Positions 7,330-15,771 of a stretch of 37,361 nucleotides of DNA are shown piece after piece. The DNA is taken from NCBI GenBank assembly GCA_045628845.1, contig JAZQQE010000045.1, positions 1 to 37,361 of the forward strand, written 5' to 3'. The translations under genes were made by a program, and so were the position numbers. A model generated the notes under the pieces. The model ran no database searches, was not told where the DNA came from, and worked only from the letters and a program-made list of their open reading frames with translations. How positions within the stretch are numbered: the stretch's first letter is position 1; every line of letters begins with the position of its first letter. Source of the stretch: RGIG7949 sp045628845 (GTDB taxonomy: Bacteria; Bacillota; Clostridia; Oscillospirales; Oscillospiraceae).

Positions 7330-7335
7330 GACTAA

Positions 7336-7542
7336 ACATAATGAAGAAGTCTGATCTGCCCTTATGGTTTATTCTCCCGCGGGATCTTAAATCATAGACT
7401 CTCATATATCCGCCCGGGATGGCTGCGAAGGCCTCCGGGACTGTGACGAGGCTTTTTCGTTCTTTTTCGAGCTGCCTCTGACATATAGTGAATACGGAAT
7501 GATACTTGCGGGAGACCCGAAAAAATTTCTGGGGGTATAGGC
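7336..7542 (+). promoter_or_regulatory. Long structured 5' leader, possible attenuator or small RNA
   Basis: No gene is seen in these ~205 nt. CCCGG (7413-7417) pairs with CCGGG (7435-7439), enclosing GGC/GCC, and a T-run (7453-7457) lies shortly after. A second T-run (7462-7466) is inside a GAGGC/GCCTC pair. The arrangement could end transcription early, giving a ~120-nt RNA, or act as an attenuator for the flippase operon. I could not match it to a riboswitch class that I know. Confidence 0.35.
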
Positions 7543-7941
7543 ATGAACGACAGAGCGAAGGCCGTGGCGGGCCGTCTGCGCGTGCGCGCGGCAGGCGTCG
7601 GGGCCGCGGCGCAGGAGGTCATACGTGAGGCCGGGAAGAAGACCGGCGATACCATAGAGATAACCAGGCTCAACGTCCGCGTTTTCGACGTCGGAAGCGA
7701 GGTCAACGTCCTTTACCGGAAGCTCGGCGAGCTGATGTACGCCGCCTATTCCGGCGAAGAGACCGACGACGCGAGGATAGACGGCCTGCTTGAAGAGATC
7801 GACGCGAAGAAGGCCGAGGCGGCCTCGCTGCGCGCGCGCATCTCCGAGCTGAAAAAGGAAAGACCGTGTCCCGTGTGCGGGGAGACCTGCGCGCGTGACG
7901 ACCGTTTCTGCCGCCGCTGCGGGGCAGAGATAGGAGAATGA
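7543..7941 (+). CDS. Small helical protein with C-terminal zinc ribbon
   Basis: The 132-residue product has an amphipathic, heptad-rich N-terminal two-thirds (RVRAAGVGAAAQEVIREAGKK; LLEEIDAKKAEAASLRARISELKKE) that likely forms a coiled coil. A double zinc ribbon ends it (CPVCGETCARDDRFCRRCG, CxxC-x3-C and CRRC). I recognise no named family; similar coiled-coil/zinc-ribbon proteins precede spoVB-like genes in clostridia. A GGGGGTATAGGC stretch provides the Shine-Dalgarno. The last codons overlap the flippase start (ATGA, 7938-7941), so translation is coupled. It may have a structural or regulatory role at the membrane, which is inference. Confidence 0.75.
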   Translation: MNDRAKAVAGRLRVRAAGVGAAAQEVIREAGKKTGDTIEITRLNVRVFDVGSEVNVLYRKLGELMYAAYSGEETDDARIDGLLEEIDAKKAEAASLRARISELKKERPCPVCGETCARDDRFCRRCGAEIGE

Positions 7942-9560
7942 ATTTGGCGACCCGTAAACAGAGCTTCGTTCAGGGCGCCGCGCTGCTCGCCGCCACCGTC
8001 GCAGTGGTCAAGGTCCTCGGCGCGGTATACAAGATACCCCTGTACAACATCCTCGGTGACGAGGGAACGTCGTACTTCGGCACGGCGTACAACATATACT
8101 CCCTGCTGCTGACGCTGTCGACGGCGGGCCTGCCGGTCGCCATGTCGCGCCTCGTCGCGGCGGCGGACGCGCGCGGGCGCACGCTGCAGATAAAGCGCAC
8201 CTTCCGCGTGGCGCTTGCGGCCTTCACCGTCCTCGGCGCTGTCGGAACGGCGATAATGATGCTCTTTTCCGAGCAGCTCGCCTCTGCGCTCAATAACGCG
8301 GAGGTCGCCCCGAGCATCCTCGCGCTCGGCCCGGCGGTGCTCCTCGTGTGCGTCATGAGCGCTTACCGCGGCTACACGCAGGGCCTCAGCGACATGATAT
8401 CCACCTCGGTCTCGCAGGTGATAGAGGTCGTGTGCAAGCTCGCGTTCGGCCTGACGCTCGCGGCGCTCCTCATAAAGAAGGGCTACGGACTTCCCCTCGC
8501 CTCCGCAGGCGCCATTCTCGGCGTGACGATAGGCGAGCTGATAGCTCTCGTATATTCATGGATATACAAGGTGCGCTACGACAAAAAGTTCACCGCGCCT
8601 TCCGCTTCGCCCGACGTACCGGACAGCCGCGGCCGCATCCTCCTCGACCTCGTCCGCATAGGCGTGCCCATCGCGCTCGGCTCGTCCGTGCTCAGCGTGC
8701 TCGCCGTGGTCGACTCCAAGCTGATAATGGAGCGCCTCCAGCACGCGCTCGACTATTCCTACCTCGATTCCAAGATACTCTACGGCGCGTTCACGAAGGT
8801 GCAGACGCTGTTCAACCTGCCGAGCGCCTTCACCGTGCCTCTGACGATAAGCGCCATTCCCGCCATCTCCGCGTTCCTCGCCAAGAAGGAGCCCCTGCGC
8901 GCCCGCGGCGTCGCGGAGGGAGCCGTCAAGCTGACTGCGCTCGTCGGGATGCCCGCGGCGGTCGGCATGAGCGTGCTCGCCGCCCCGATAATGGCGGTGC
9001 TCTATCCCGATACGCACGAGGCCGGCATCGAGGTCCTCCGCTGGCTCGGCCCGTCGGGCTTCTTCGTCTGCCTCATGCTGACGACGAACGCCGTTTTGCA
9101 GGCGTACGGCTATGAGCGTATGCCGATATATACCATCCTCGTCGGCGCGGTCATCAAGGTCGCGGGCAACTGGGTACTGCTCTCGGTCCCGTCGCTCGGG
9201 ATAACGGGCGCGGCGATAGCGTCCCTCGCGTGCTACTTCGCGGTCAGCGCGCTGAACATGGTCATCATCGCCGTCAAGGTCAAGGACCGCCCGCGCATGC
9301 TCCGTCAGCTCGTCAAGCCGCTCGTGTGCAGCCTTATAATGGGCGCCGCGGCGCTCGGCTCGTACCTGCTCCTCGAGAGGCTGTTCGGAGCCTCCGGAGG
9401 CCGCCTCATCACCTGCGTGTGCATGGCTGCGGCGATAATCGTCGCCGTGATAGTGTACGCCGCGCTGATAATCGTTCTCCGCGTAATAACGGCCGACGAC
9501 CTCGAAATCATGCCGAAAGGGAAGAAACTGGCAAGATTATTTAGAATAAAAGATAAATAA
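7938..9560 (+). CDS. spoVB: SpoVB/MurJ-like polysaccharide flippase (MOP superfamily)
   Basis: The 540-residue membrane protein has about 14 hydrophobic helices. The first reads QGAALLAATVAVVKVLGAVYKIPLYNILG, with the KVLGAVYKIPL motif typical of the SpoVB/YabM group. YRGYTQGLSDMISTSVSQVIEV is the second family landmark. Such proteins flip lipid-linked oligosaccharides (lipid II or spore-cortex precursors) across the cytoplasmic membrane. The downstream mazG and HU genes match the conserved clostridial spoVB neighbourhood, supporting a SpoVB rather than a capsule-flippase role. Paralogues are frequent, so involvement in sporulation is inferred. The start overlaps the previous gene by 4 bp. 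Confidence 0.82.
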   Translation: MNLATRKQSFVQGAALLAATVAVVKVLGAVYKIPLYNILGDEGTSYFGTAYNIYSLLLTLSTAGLPVAMSRLVAAADARGRTLQIKRTFRVALAAFTVLGAVGTAIMMLFSEQLASALNNAEVAPSILALGPAVLLVCVMSAYRGYTQGLSDMISTSVSQVIEVVCKLAFGLTLAALLIKKGYGLPLASAGAILGVTIGELIALVYSWIYKVRYDKKFTAPSASPDVPDSRGRILLDLVRIGVPIALGSSVLSVLAVVDSKLIMERLQHALDYSYLDSKILYGAFTKVQTLFNLPSAFTVPLTISAIPAISAFLAKKEPLRARGVAEGAVKLTALVGMPAAVGMSVLAAPIMAVLYPDTHEAGIEVLRWLGPSGFFVCLMLTTNAVLQAYGYERMPIYTILVGAVIKVAGNWVLLSVPSLGITGAAIASLACYFAVSALNMVIIAVKVKDRPRMLRQLVKPLVCSLIMGAAALGSYLLLERLFGASGGRLITCVCMAAAIIVAVIVYAALIIVLRVITADDLEIMPKGKKLARLFRIKDK

Positions 9561-9582
9561 GTCTTGATTAGGCGGAGAAAAT

Positions 9583-10272
9583 ATGTTAAATTTCGATAAG
9601 AAAGAGCACTACACGGTCAGCGATCTCGTTGAGATAACAGAGCTTCTGCGCTCGCCCGGCGGATGCCCGTGGGACAGGGAGCAGACTCACGCCAGCATCA
9701 GGCGCAATCTCCTTGAGGAGGCCTACGAGGCCGCCGAGGCGATAGACCTCGATGACAAGGCGGCTCTCGCCGAGGAGCTGGGCGACGTTCTTTTGCAGGT
9801 GGTGTTCCACTGCCAGATGGAAAGGGAGACCGGCGGCTTCACGCTTGACGACGTTGCCGACGGCATCTGCAAAAAGCTCATTTACAGACACCCGCACGTT
9901 TTTGCGGATACGAAGGTCTCGGGCTCTGCGGAGGTCCTTGATAACTGGGACGCTCTCAAGCGCGTTGAGAAGAAGCAGGAGAGCACGGCGGACACGCTCG
10001 AGGCGGTCGCAAGGAGCCTGCCGGCGCTCTGGCGCGCGGAGAAGATATGCTCCAAGTCCGTGAAGGCCGGGCTGCTGCCCGGAGGCGCGGAGGAGGCAGG
10101 GAGCGCGCTGCGCGCTTCCGCCGAAGCGCTCGGCTCCGCGGAGGACGCGGGGGCTGCGGTCGGAGAGCTTCTGTTCGAGGCCGTGAGATACGCGAAGGCG
10201 ATGGGTGTCGACCCCGAGGATGCGCTTAACGCCGCCTCGGACAAGTTCATAGAATCAGTGAAGACCCGCTAA
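9583..10272 (+). CDS. mazG: Nucleoside triphosphate pyrophosphohydrolase MazG
   Basis: The 229-residue protein hydrolyses NTPs/dNTPs to NMP and pyrophosphate (house-cleaning of abnormal nucleotides). CPWDREQTHASIRRNLLEE and EAAEAIDL, followed by EELGDVLLQVVFH, are the family signature with the Mg-binding EExxE...ExxD acidic residues. RHPHVF and WDALKRVEKK complete the first MazG domain. The C-terminal part, LPALWRAEKICSKSVKAG, is the degenerate second domain. It is slightly shorter than E. coli MazG. It lies 22 bp downstream of the flippase gene with a GGCGGAG Shine-Dalgarno, in the usual spoVB-mazG order. Confidence 0.95.
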   Translation: MLNFDKKEHYTVSDLVEITELLRSPGGCPWDREQTHASIRRNLLEEAYEAAEAIDLDDKAALAEELGDVLLQVVFHCQMERETGGFTLDDVADGICKKLIYRHPHVFADTKVSGSAEVLDNWDALKRVEKKQESTADTLEAVARSLPALWRAEKICSKSVKAGLLPGGAEEAGSALRASAEALGSAEDAGAAVGELLFEAVRYAKAMGVDPEDALNAASDKFIESVKTR

Positions 10273-10310
10273 AAATGGCGAGAGCCATGAAATTTTAAGG
10301 AGGAAAACTA

Positions 10311-10586
10311 ATGAATAAGGCAGAACTTATCAGCGCGGCTGCCGCGAAGACCGGTCTTTCCAAGAAGGATACGGAGAAGGCGATGGGCGCCATTCTCGAC
10401 ACCATCACGGACGCGCTCGTTTCCGGAGATAAAGTTCAGCTGGTCGGCTTCGGCGTGTTCGAGGTCAAGACCCGTGACGCCCGCGTGGGCCATAATCCCC
10501 GCACCAAGGAGCAGATAGAGATCCCCGCCTCGCGCCTGCCGCAGTTCAAGGCCGGCAAGGCTCTCAAGGCCGCCGTCGCGAAGTAA
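10311..10586 (+). CDS. HU-family nucleoid DNA-binding protein
   Basis: The 91-residue protein has the complete HU fold: MNKAELISAAAAKTGLSKKDTEK helices, then VQLVGFGVFEVKTRDAR and the DNA-binding arm HNPRTKEQIEIPASRLPQFKAGKALK. It bends and compacts DNA as a homodimer. A near-perfect AAGGAGG Shine-Dalgarno suggests high expression. It is last gene of the spoVB-mazG unit, 38 bp after mazG, and is closed by the strong terminator at 10629-10670. In related clostridia an S4-domain RqcP gene and yabP/yabQ often follow HU; here they do not. Confidence 0.97.
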   Translation: MNKAELISAAAAKTGLSKKDTEKAMGAILDTITDALVSGDKVQLVGFGVFEVKTRDARVGHNPRTKEQIEIPASRLPQFKAGKALKAAVAK

Positions 10587-10628
10587 GGACCGTCACAGAG
10601 CGGACAGCACGGGCACATCCCGTGAGAA

Positions 10629-10670
10629 AAAAGCTGCTATCGGATATCCGATAGCAGCTTTTCCGTTTTT
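10629..10670. terminator. Perfect 17-bp palindrome terminator
   Basis: AAAAGCTGCTATCGGAT (10629-10645) is immediately followed by its exact reverse complement (10646-10662), with a T-run on the plus side (TTCCGTTTTTATT). It can serve both HU and the converging SLOG gene. Confidence 0.85.
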
Positions 10671-10672
10671 AT

Positions 10673-11173
10673 TCAGCGTGCGACGGCTCTCGGGAGCTCC
10701 GTGACCGCGCTCGTTTCCGGGTCGAGTATGCGTACCTCGCATCCGCGCGCCGCGGCGGCAACGAGCAGCCTGCGCAGACCGTCCGACGGCGCGGCCGCAG
10801 TGACTATGAGCACCTGCGAGCGCTCCGCTATGAAGCGCAGCTGCGCGCTCCGCGCTTCGGGGGAGGCTCTGTCTGCGAGCCTGTATTCATGGTCGGCGCG
10901 CTCCATGACGCGGAAGAGCCTGTCCGCATCCTCGAGGCTCCATCCCGTCCACTGCTCCTCGGAGGAGAGGACGCCCCAGAGCGCCGCTCCCGTCTCCGCG
11001 CGCGAGGCGAGGACGAGCTCCGCGCCGAGAAGCTCCGCGCCGCGCTCCATGCCGCAGATGAATTCGCCGCAGCCGCAGCCGCGTATGAGAGCCGAGTATG
11101 CCTCGGCGAACGGCCCGGACTCCGCTCCCGCGGGCAGAACGCCCTCGGAAATGAGTCCGCAGGTCTTTTTCAT
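10673..11173 (-). CDS. Divergent YpsA-like SLOG-domain protein (DUF1273 type)
   Basis: The 166-residue cytosolic protein follows the YpsA pattern. An early small-residue loop is followed by FICGMERGAELLGAELVLA (family: F-x-cGMA-x-GaDx-x-aE). Next come ALWGVLSSEEQWTGWSLEDADRLFRVMERAD, YRLADRA and RFIAERSQVLIVTA, the equivalent of the family's Rn-x-ymvd-x-sd-x-liav segment. SLOG proteins bind nucleotides or nucleotide-derived ligands; YpsA influences cell division in some Firmicutes. The usual N-terminal TGHRP motif is replaced by ISEGVLP, so the ligand pocket may differ. GGGAGG lies upstream of the ATG. Monocistronic, convergent with HU. Confidence 0.65.
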   Translation of the reverse strand: MKKTCGLISEGVLPAGAESGPFAEAYSALIRGCGCGEFICGMERGAELLGAELVLASRAETGAALWGVLSSEEQWTGWSLEDADRLFRVMERADHEYRLADRASPEARSAQLRFIAERSQVLIVTAAAPSDGLRRLLVAAAARGCEVRILDPETSAVTELPRAVAR

Positions 11174-11269
11174 GTGCCCGCCTCCCGTCCGGTAAGATCA
11201 CTACTACACAATATACCGTTTCTCAGTTTTTTACAACATGAATATGCCGCATGTATGCAGAAAAAATAC

Positions 11270-11298
11270 TATCAAAACGTACGATGTTGTGATATAAT
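11270..11298 (+). promoter_or_regulatory. Extended -10 promoter for the lipoprotein/two-component/recA gene run
   Basis: TGATATAAT at 11290-11298 is a TGn extended -10 element. The -35 position (11270-11275, TATCAA) is weak. The leader to the start at 11329 is only about 25 nt. Confidence 0.55.
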
Positions 11299-11328
11299 AA
11301 CGTATCTAACTATGCCGAGGTACAAGAT

Positions 11329-12663
11329 ATGCGGCTGAGCCGTGCGAAAAAGTGCATATTGGCCGCGGCCGTCCTGCTGATACTGACGTTCTCGGGCTGC
11401 CTGAACGACAGGATGGACGAGCTGTTCACGCTCCCGCGCCCCTCGCAGGAATACCTGAACCTGCAGGACGCGATAGACGGCGTGCTCGCGACGGGAATGG
11501 TCTATTCCGCGCCCGCCGGCGGGAGCAACCGCCAGAGCGTCCAGCTGTGGGACTTCGACGGTAACGGCGTGAGCGAGGCCGTGGCGTTTTTCTCCGGCAC
11601 GGGGGACAATCCCCTCAAGCTCTACGTCTTCAAAAAGAACTCCGACGACGTGTACGTGCCGGCGCTCATTCTCGAGGGCGAGGGCACGGGCTTCGCGTCC
11701 GTCGATTACTCCGACCTTGACGGAGACGGGTGGCTCGAGATAGTCATCAGCCGCCGCATCTCCTCGGAGCTCCGCATGCTCCGCGTCTACTCCGTGCGCG
11801 ACTTCCTGCCGACCCCGCTGACCACGGCGGACTACTCGGAGTACGTCGTTGCGGACCTCATCGGCGCGGGCACGAGCCAGCTCTACATCTTCCGCCACGA
11901 CGCCGCGGACATGACCGGCAGCGTCGAGATGGTGACCTTCTCCCCGGACGGGGACACGGACAGCGTTTCCGCTCCGCTCTCGGAGGGAATGGAGAGCATA
12001 CAGTACATAAAGCGCGGTACCCTGCAGCGCGGGCGCACGGCGCTGTTCGTCGACGGGACGTGGTCCGCGGGCGGCGTGGTGACGGATATCTTCACCGCCG
12101 AAGAGGGCACCATAACGAACGTCACGCGCGACGCGGAGGGCGGCGCGAGCCTCGCCACGGTGCGCGATCAGGCGTTTTATTCGCGCGACATAGACGGCGA
12201 CGGCGTGACCGAGGTGCCGCTCACGCGAGAGATAGAGAGCTCCGGCGAAACGGTGTACCGCCTTATTGACTGGACGTGCTACGACGCCGCGGGGCACGCC
12301 TACCAGCGCCTCACGACCTATCATAACAGGACGGACGGGTGGTTCTTCATCCTCCCGGAGGAAATGTCGAAGAAGGTCCGTGTGCGGCGCGACGACCGCA
12401 TCCCGGGCGAGCGCGCGGTCATATTCTCCGTCGCTGACGGGGAAGAGCAGACCGACGTGCTTGTCATATACTCGCTCACGGGCGAGAACAGAGAAGCCAA
12501 ATCCGTCCGCGACGGGCGCACAGCCCTTCGCAGTGAGGACGAGGTCATATATGCCTGCAAGATCCTTCCGGGCGCGGAGGTGCTCGGCGGGGTGCTCGAC
12601 ATGGCGTACGTGAAGAGCAGCTTCCGGCTCATATACTCCGAATGGGGCACAGGACTGACTTGA
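11329..12663 (+). CDS. Lipoprotein with VCBS/FG-GAP-like repeat propeller
   Basis: The 444-residue product begins with a lipoprotein signal peptide (hydrophobic core, lipobox LTFSGC, Cys24), so it is anchored outside the membrane. The mature part has repeated calcium-binding-like units, DFDGNGVSEAV, DLDGDGWLEIV and DIDGDGVTEVP. These are the D-x-D-x-(D/N)-G loops of FG-GAP/VCBS beta-propellers. The gene lies only 14 bp before a response regulator and a histidine kinase, so it may sense or assist signal input to that two-component system; this is inference. The start codon context is weak (ATG within a short leader). No enzyme motif is visible. Confidence 0.78.
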   Translation: MRLSRAKKCILAAAVLLILTFSGCLNDRMDELFTLPRPSQEYLNLQDAIDGVLATGMVYSAPAGGSNRQSVQLWDFDGNGVSEAVAFFSGTGDNPLKLYVFKKNSDDVYVPALILEGEGTGFASVDYSDLDGDGWLEIVISRRISSELRMLRVYSVRDFLPTPLTTADYSEYVVADLIGAGTSQLYIFRHDAADMTGSVEMVTFSPDGDTDSVSAPLSEGMESIQYIKRGTLQRGRTALFVDGTWSAGGVVTDIFTAEEGTITNVTRDAEGGASLATVRDQAFYSRDIDGDGVTEVPLTREIESSGETVYRLIDWTCYDAAGHAYQRLTTYHNRTDGWFFILPEEMSKKVRVRRDDRIPGERAVIFSVADGEEQTDVLVIYSLTGENREAKSVRDGRTALRSEDEVIYACKILPGAEVLGGVLDMAYVKSSFRLIYSEWGTGLT

Positions 12664-12677
12664 TGGAGGACTGACAC

Positions 12678-13364
12678 GTGAAAAAAGTACTTGTACTTGA
12701 AGATGAGTCCAGCATACGCAGCTTCGTGGTGATAAATCTGCGCCGCGGAGGCTACGAGCCTATCGAGGCGGAATCGGGCGCGCAGGCGTTCGAGCAGCTG
12801 CGGCGTCACCCGGACGTCAAGGTGGCTCTGCTCGACATCATGCTGCCGGATACCGACGGCTTCGAGGTCTGCCGCCGCATCCGCGCCGCAGACCCGCACA
12901 TGGGCATCATCATGCTCACCGCGCGCACGCAGGAGATGGACAAGGTCACGGGCCTCATGACGGGCGCCGACGACTACGTCACCAAGCCCTTTTCTCCCGC
13001 GGAGCTCACCGCGCGCGTCGACGCGCTTTACCGCCGTGTGGGCGGCGAGGACTCCGACGAGACGGGCGAGATAGCGCGCGGGCCGTTCAAGCTCAATACG
13101 CGCAACCGCACCCTCGAAAAAAACGGCGAGCGCGTCAAGCTCACGCAGGTCGAATATTCGATAATCAAGCTGTTTATGGACAATCCCGGCAAGGCCCTCT
13201 CACGTGAGGACATACTCAACGCCGTCTGGGGCCGCGACTACTTCGGCGAGCTGAAGATAGTTGACGTCAACATCAGGCGTCTTCGCCTGAAAATAGAGGA
13301 CGATCCGACGAGCCCGACGTTCATCACGACCGTCTGGGGCTACGGATACAAGTGGGGCTTTTAA
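12678..13364 (+). CDS. OmpR/PhoB-family response regulator
   Basis: The 228-residue protein has a receiver domain with acidic pocket ED-E (residues 8-10), phospho-acceptor Asp53 (LLDIMLPDTDG), the switch Thr in IIMLTART and Lys in VTKPFSP. A C-terminal winged helix follows (VKLTQVEYSIIKLFMDNPGKALSREDILNAVWG; VDVNIRRLRLKIEDDP; TVWGYGYKW). It is a transcription factor phosphorylated by the kinase encoded 6 bp downstream. The Shine-Dalgarno is TGGAGGA. Target genes cannot be inferred, although the promoter in front of its own operon is a natural candidate. Confidence 0.96.
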   Translation: MKKVLVLEDESSIRSFVVINLRRGGYEPIEAESGAQAFEQLRRHPDVKVALLDIMLPDTDGFEVCRRIRAADPHMGIIMLTARTQEMDKVTGLMTGADDYVTKPFSPAELTARVDALYRRVGGEDSDETGEIARGPFKLNTRNRTLEKNGERVKLTQVEYSIIKLFMDNPGKALSREDILNAVWGRDYFGELKIVDVNIRRLRLKIEDDPTSPTFITTVWGYGYKWGF

Positions 13365-13370
13365 CTTTCG

Positions 13371-14801
13371 ATGAAGTTTTTGCAGCTGCGCAGCCTGAAA
13401 AAAAGATGGGTGCTGACGAGCGTCATCATCACTCTCATAATAGCGCTCATGGGCGTAGGCGGGTGGAGCATAGCCATTTACAGCTATTACTACTCCGGCG
13501 TAAGCGCGGCTCTCGAGGCCAAGGCCAAGACCTCGGCGGACTTCTTCGCGAGCTATGTCGCCATGACGTACGCGGAGTACTATCAGAGCGCGTTCCGGTA
13601 TACCGAGCGCTTTGAAGAGCGCGATGTGCTCGAATTGCAGTTTATAGACACGAACGGCCGCGTCCTCGTCTCGACCTACGGCATAACGGCAGGCACGCGC
13701 CCCGGAACCTCGGATATCGGGGAGGCCATCTCGACGAAGACGACGCGCACCTTCCGCGGGCGCAGTCCCGTAACGGGGGAACGCGTGCTGAGCGTTTCGA
13801 GCCCGATGATATACTCCAACGGCCAGGTCGTCGGCGTCATGCGGTACGTGACGGGCCTGCGCGCGGTAGATAAGGCGGTGTCAACGAGCATAGTCGCGGC
13901 GCTCCTCGTCGCGGCGGCGGTCGTCGTGATGGTCGTCGTGCTGAGCCTGTATTTCATACGCGGCATCATAACGCCGATACGCGAGGTCACGGACATGACC
14001 AAGCGCATAGCCGAGGGCGGCTTCGGCGGACAGATAGACATGCACTACGCTGACGAGATAGGCGACATGGTCGATACGATAAACGACATGTCAATGCGTC
14101 TGTCGCAGGGCGAAAAGATGAAGACGGAATTCATCTCCTCCGTCTCGCACGAGCTGCGCACGCCGCTGACAGCCATCACGGGCTGGAGCGAGACGATACT
14201 CTACGACGAGAATCTTAGTCAGGATTCGCGCGCCGGTGTCGGCATCATCCTCAAGGAGTCGCGCCGACTGACGAATATGGTCGAGGAGCTCCTCGACTTC
14301 ACGCGCATAGAGGACGGGCGCTTCTTCGTCAACATCGAGCCCATGAACATCGAGGAGGGCCTCGAGGAGACGATATTCACCTACGGCGAGATACTCCGCA
14401 TAGAGGGCATGGACGTCGTATACGAGCCGTCCGAGCAGCCCATACCGACTATACGCGGCGACGCGCAGCGCCTCAAGCAGGTCGTGCTGAACGTCCTCGA
14501 CAACGCCGCGAAGTACGCGCGTGAGGGCAAGCGCATAATAGTCCGCACCGAGCTCGAAAAGACGCCCGAGGGTCACGAGTACGTCGACCTCTCCGTGCGT
14601 GATTTCGGACCCGGCGTGCCGGAGGACGAGCTCGACAAGATAAAGCTGAAATTCTACAAGGGAAGCTCCAAGGAGCGCGGCAGCGGCATAGGTCTTGCCG
14701 TCGTCGACGAGATAATCAGGCTGCACAACGGCATCTTCCTCATCGAGAATGCGCCCGACGGCGGCCTCATCGTTCATATCAAGCTCCCCGTCAACGGATA
14801 A
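13371..14801 (+). CDS. Membrane sensor histidine kinase
   Basis: The 476-residue kinase has transmembrane helices at about 15-40 and 173-197 around an extracytoplasmic sensor of ~130 residues (PAS/Cache-like by length). A HAMP segment (about 198-245), HisKA with SVSHELRTPLTAITG (His260), and a HATPase_c domain follow. The latter shows VLNVLDNAAKYA (N box), DFGPGVPE (G1) and GSGIGLAVV (G2). It should autophosphorylate His260 and transfer to Asp53 of the partner regulator. It resembles PhoR/WalK-type kinases but lacks an intracellular PAS. The signal is unknown; the upstream lipoprotein is a candidate accessory. Confidence 0.95.
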   Translation: MKFLQLRSLKKRWVLTSVIITLIIALMGVGGWSIAIYSYYYSGVSAALEAKAKTSADFFASYVAMTYAEYYQSAFRYTERFEERDVLELQFIDTNGRVLVSTYGITAGTRPGTSDIGEAISTKTTRTFRGRSPVTGERVLSVSSPMIYSNGQVVGVMRYVTGLRAVDKAVSTSIVAALLVAAAVVVMVVVLSLYFIRGIITPIREVTDMTKRIAEGGFGGQIDMHYADEIGDMVDTINDMSMRLSQGEKMKTEFISSVSHELRTPLTAITGWSETILYDENLSQDSRAGVGIILKESRRLTNMVEELLDFTRIEDGRFFVNIEPMNIEEGLEETIFTYGEILRIEGMDVVYEPSEQPIPTIRGDAQRLKQVVLNVLDNAAKYAREGKRIIVRTELEKTPEGHEYVDLSVRDFGPGVPEDELDKIKLKFYKGSSKERGSGIGLAVVDEIIRLHNGIFLIENAPDGGLIVHIKLPVNG

Positions 14802-14814
14802 AGAGGGCAGAAAA

Positions 14815-15771
14815 TTGGCAAAAAAGGAATCTACGTTCAAAACGATGATAGGCGGTCAGGCGCTGATGGAGGGGATCCTCATGCGCGGGCCGACGAAGCA
14901 GGCGATAGTGGTAAACGGCGCCGAGGGCCGTGTCGTCAAGGTCGAGGAGCTGACGTACTCCAAGGACAAGTACCCCGTGCTCGGCTGGCCGTTCATCCGA
15001 GGCGTCTTCACGTTCATAACCTCCATGACCAACGGCATCCGTGCGCTCATGTTCTCCGCCGAGCAGCTTCCCGAGGAGGAGGCGGAGAACGAATCGAAGC
15101 TCGACAAGTGGATAAACGAGAAGTTCGAGGGCGAAAAGGCGACGAAGGTCATGATATCGTTCTCGCTCGTCATAGGCCTCGTCATCTCGGTCGCACTGTT
15201 CATCCTGCTGCCGTCGTGGCTCGCCCTTCTTTTCAAGAATATCATTCATTCCGGCATCGTCATAAATCTCATCGAGGGCGTCATCCGCATAATAATATTC
15301 CTCGTCTATATGTGGGCGGCGACACGCATGAAGGACATACACCGCGTCTTCGAATATCACGGCGCAGAGCACAAGAGCATCCACTGCTACGAAAAGGGCC
15401 TCCCGCTCACGGTCGAGAACGTGCGCCCGCAGCCGAGGCAGCACCCGCGCTGCGGAACGAGCTTCCTCTTCGTCGTCATGATAATAAGCATACTCGTCTT
15501 CTCCGTCGTCAGCTTCAACTGGGCCTCGTGGGACAATCCCCTCCTGCGTACGGTACTGCGCCTCGCGCTGCTGCCCATAGTCGTCGCGATAAGCTACGAG
15601 ATAAACCGCTGGGTCGGCGGGCATGACAACGTGCTCTCGAAGATACTCGCCGCGCCCGGCAAGGCCGTGCAGCACCTGACGGTGTTCGAGCCCGACGACC
15701 TGATGATAGAGACGGCGATAGCCGCGCTCGAGCTCGTGATCCCCGAGGAAAAGGGCGCTGATAAATGGTAA
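14815..15771 (+). CDS. YqhQ-like DUF1385 membrane protein
   Basis: The 318-residue protein carries the DUF1385 landmarks: IGGQALMEGILMRGP at the N-terminus, then a central pair of hydrophobic helices. After these come EYHGAEHKSIHCYEKG and QHPRCGTSFLFVVMIISILVF, with conserved His and Cys residues, and two more membrane helices. The function is unsettled; the family is conserved in Firmicutes and usually lies next to prfA/prmC. The start is a TTG at 14815 because AGAGGG lies 8 nt upstream and the upstream in-frame ATG falls inside the kinase gene. It overlaps prmC by 7 bp. Confidence 0.9.
   Translation: MAKKESTFKTMIGGQALMEGILMRGPTKQAIVVNGAEGRVVKVEELTYSKDKYPVLGWPFIRGVFTFITSMTNGIRALMFSAEQLPEEEAENESKLDKWINEKFEGEKATKVMISFSLVIGLVISVALFILLPSWLALLFKNIIHSGIVINLIEGVIRIIIFLVYMWAATRMKDIHRVFEYHGAEHKSIHCYEKGLPLTVENVRPQPRQHPRCGTSFLFVVMIISILVFSVVSFNWASWDNPLLRTVLRLALLPIVVAISYEINRWVGGHDNVLSKILAAPGKAVQHLTVFEPDDLMIETAIAALELVIPEEKGADKW

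Noticed and set aside
7336..7542. Known riboswitch or T-box in the leader
   Set aside because: I looked for SAM, TPP, FMN, cobalamin, c-di-GMP, glycine, lysine and T-box signatures and saw none of the conserved sequence blocks.
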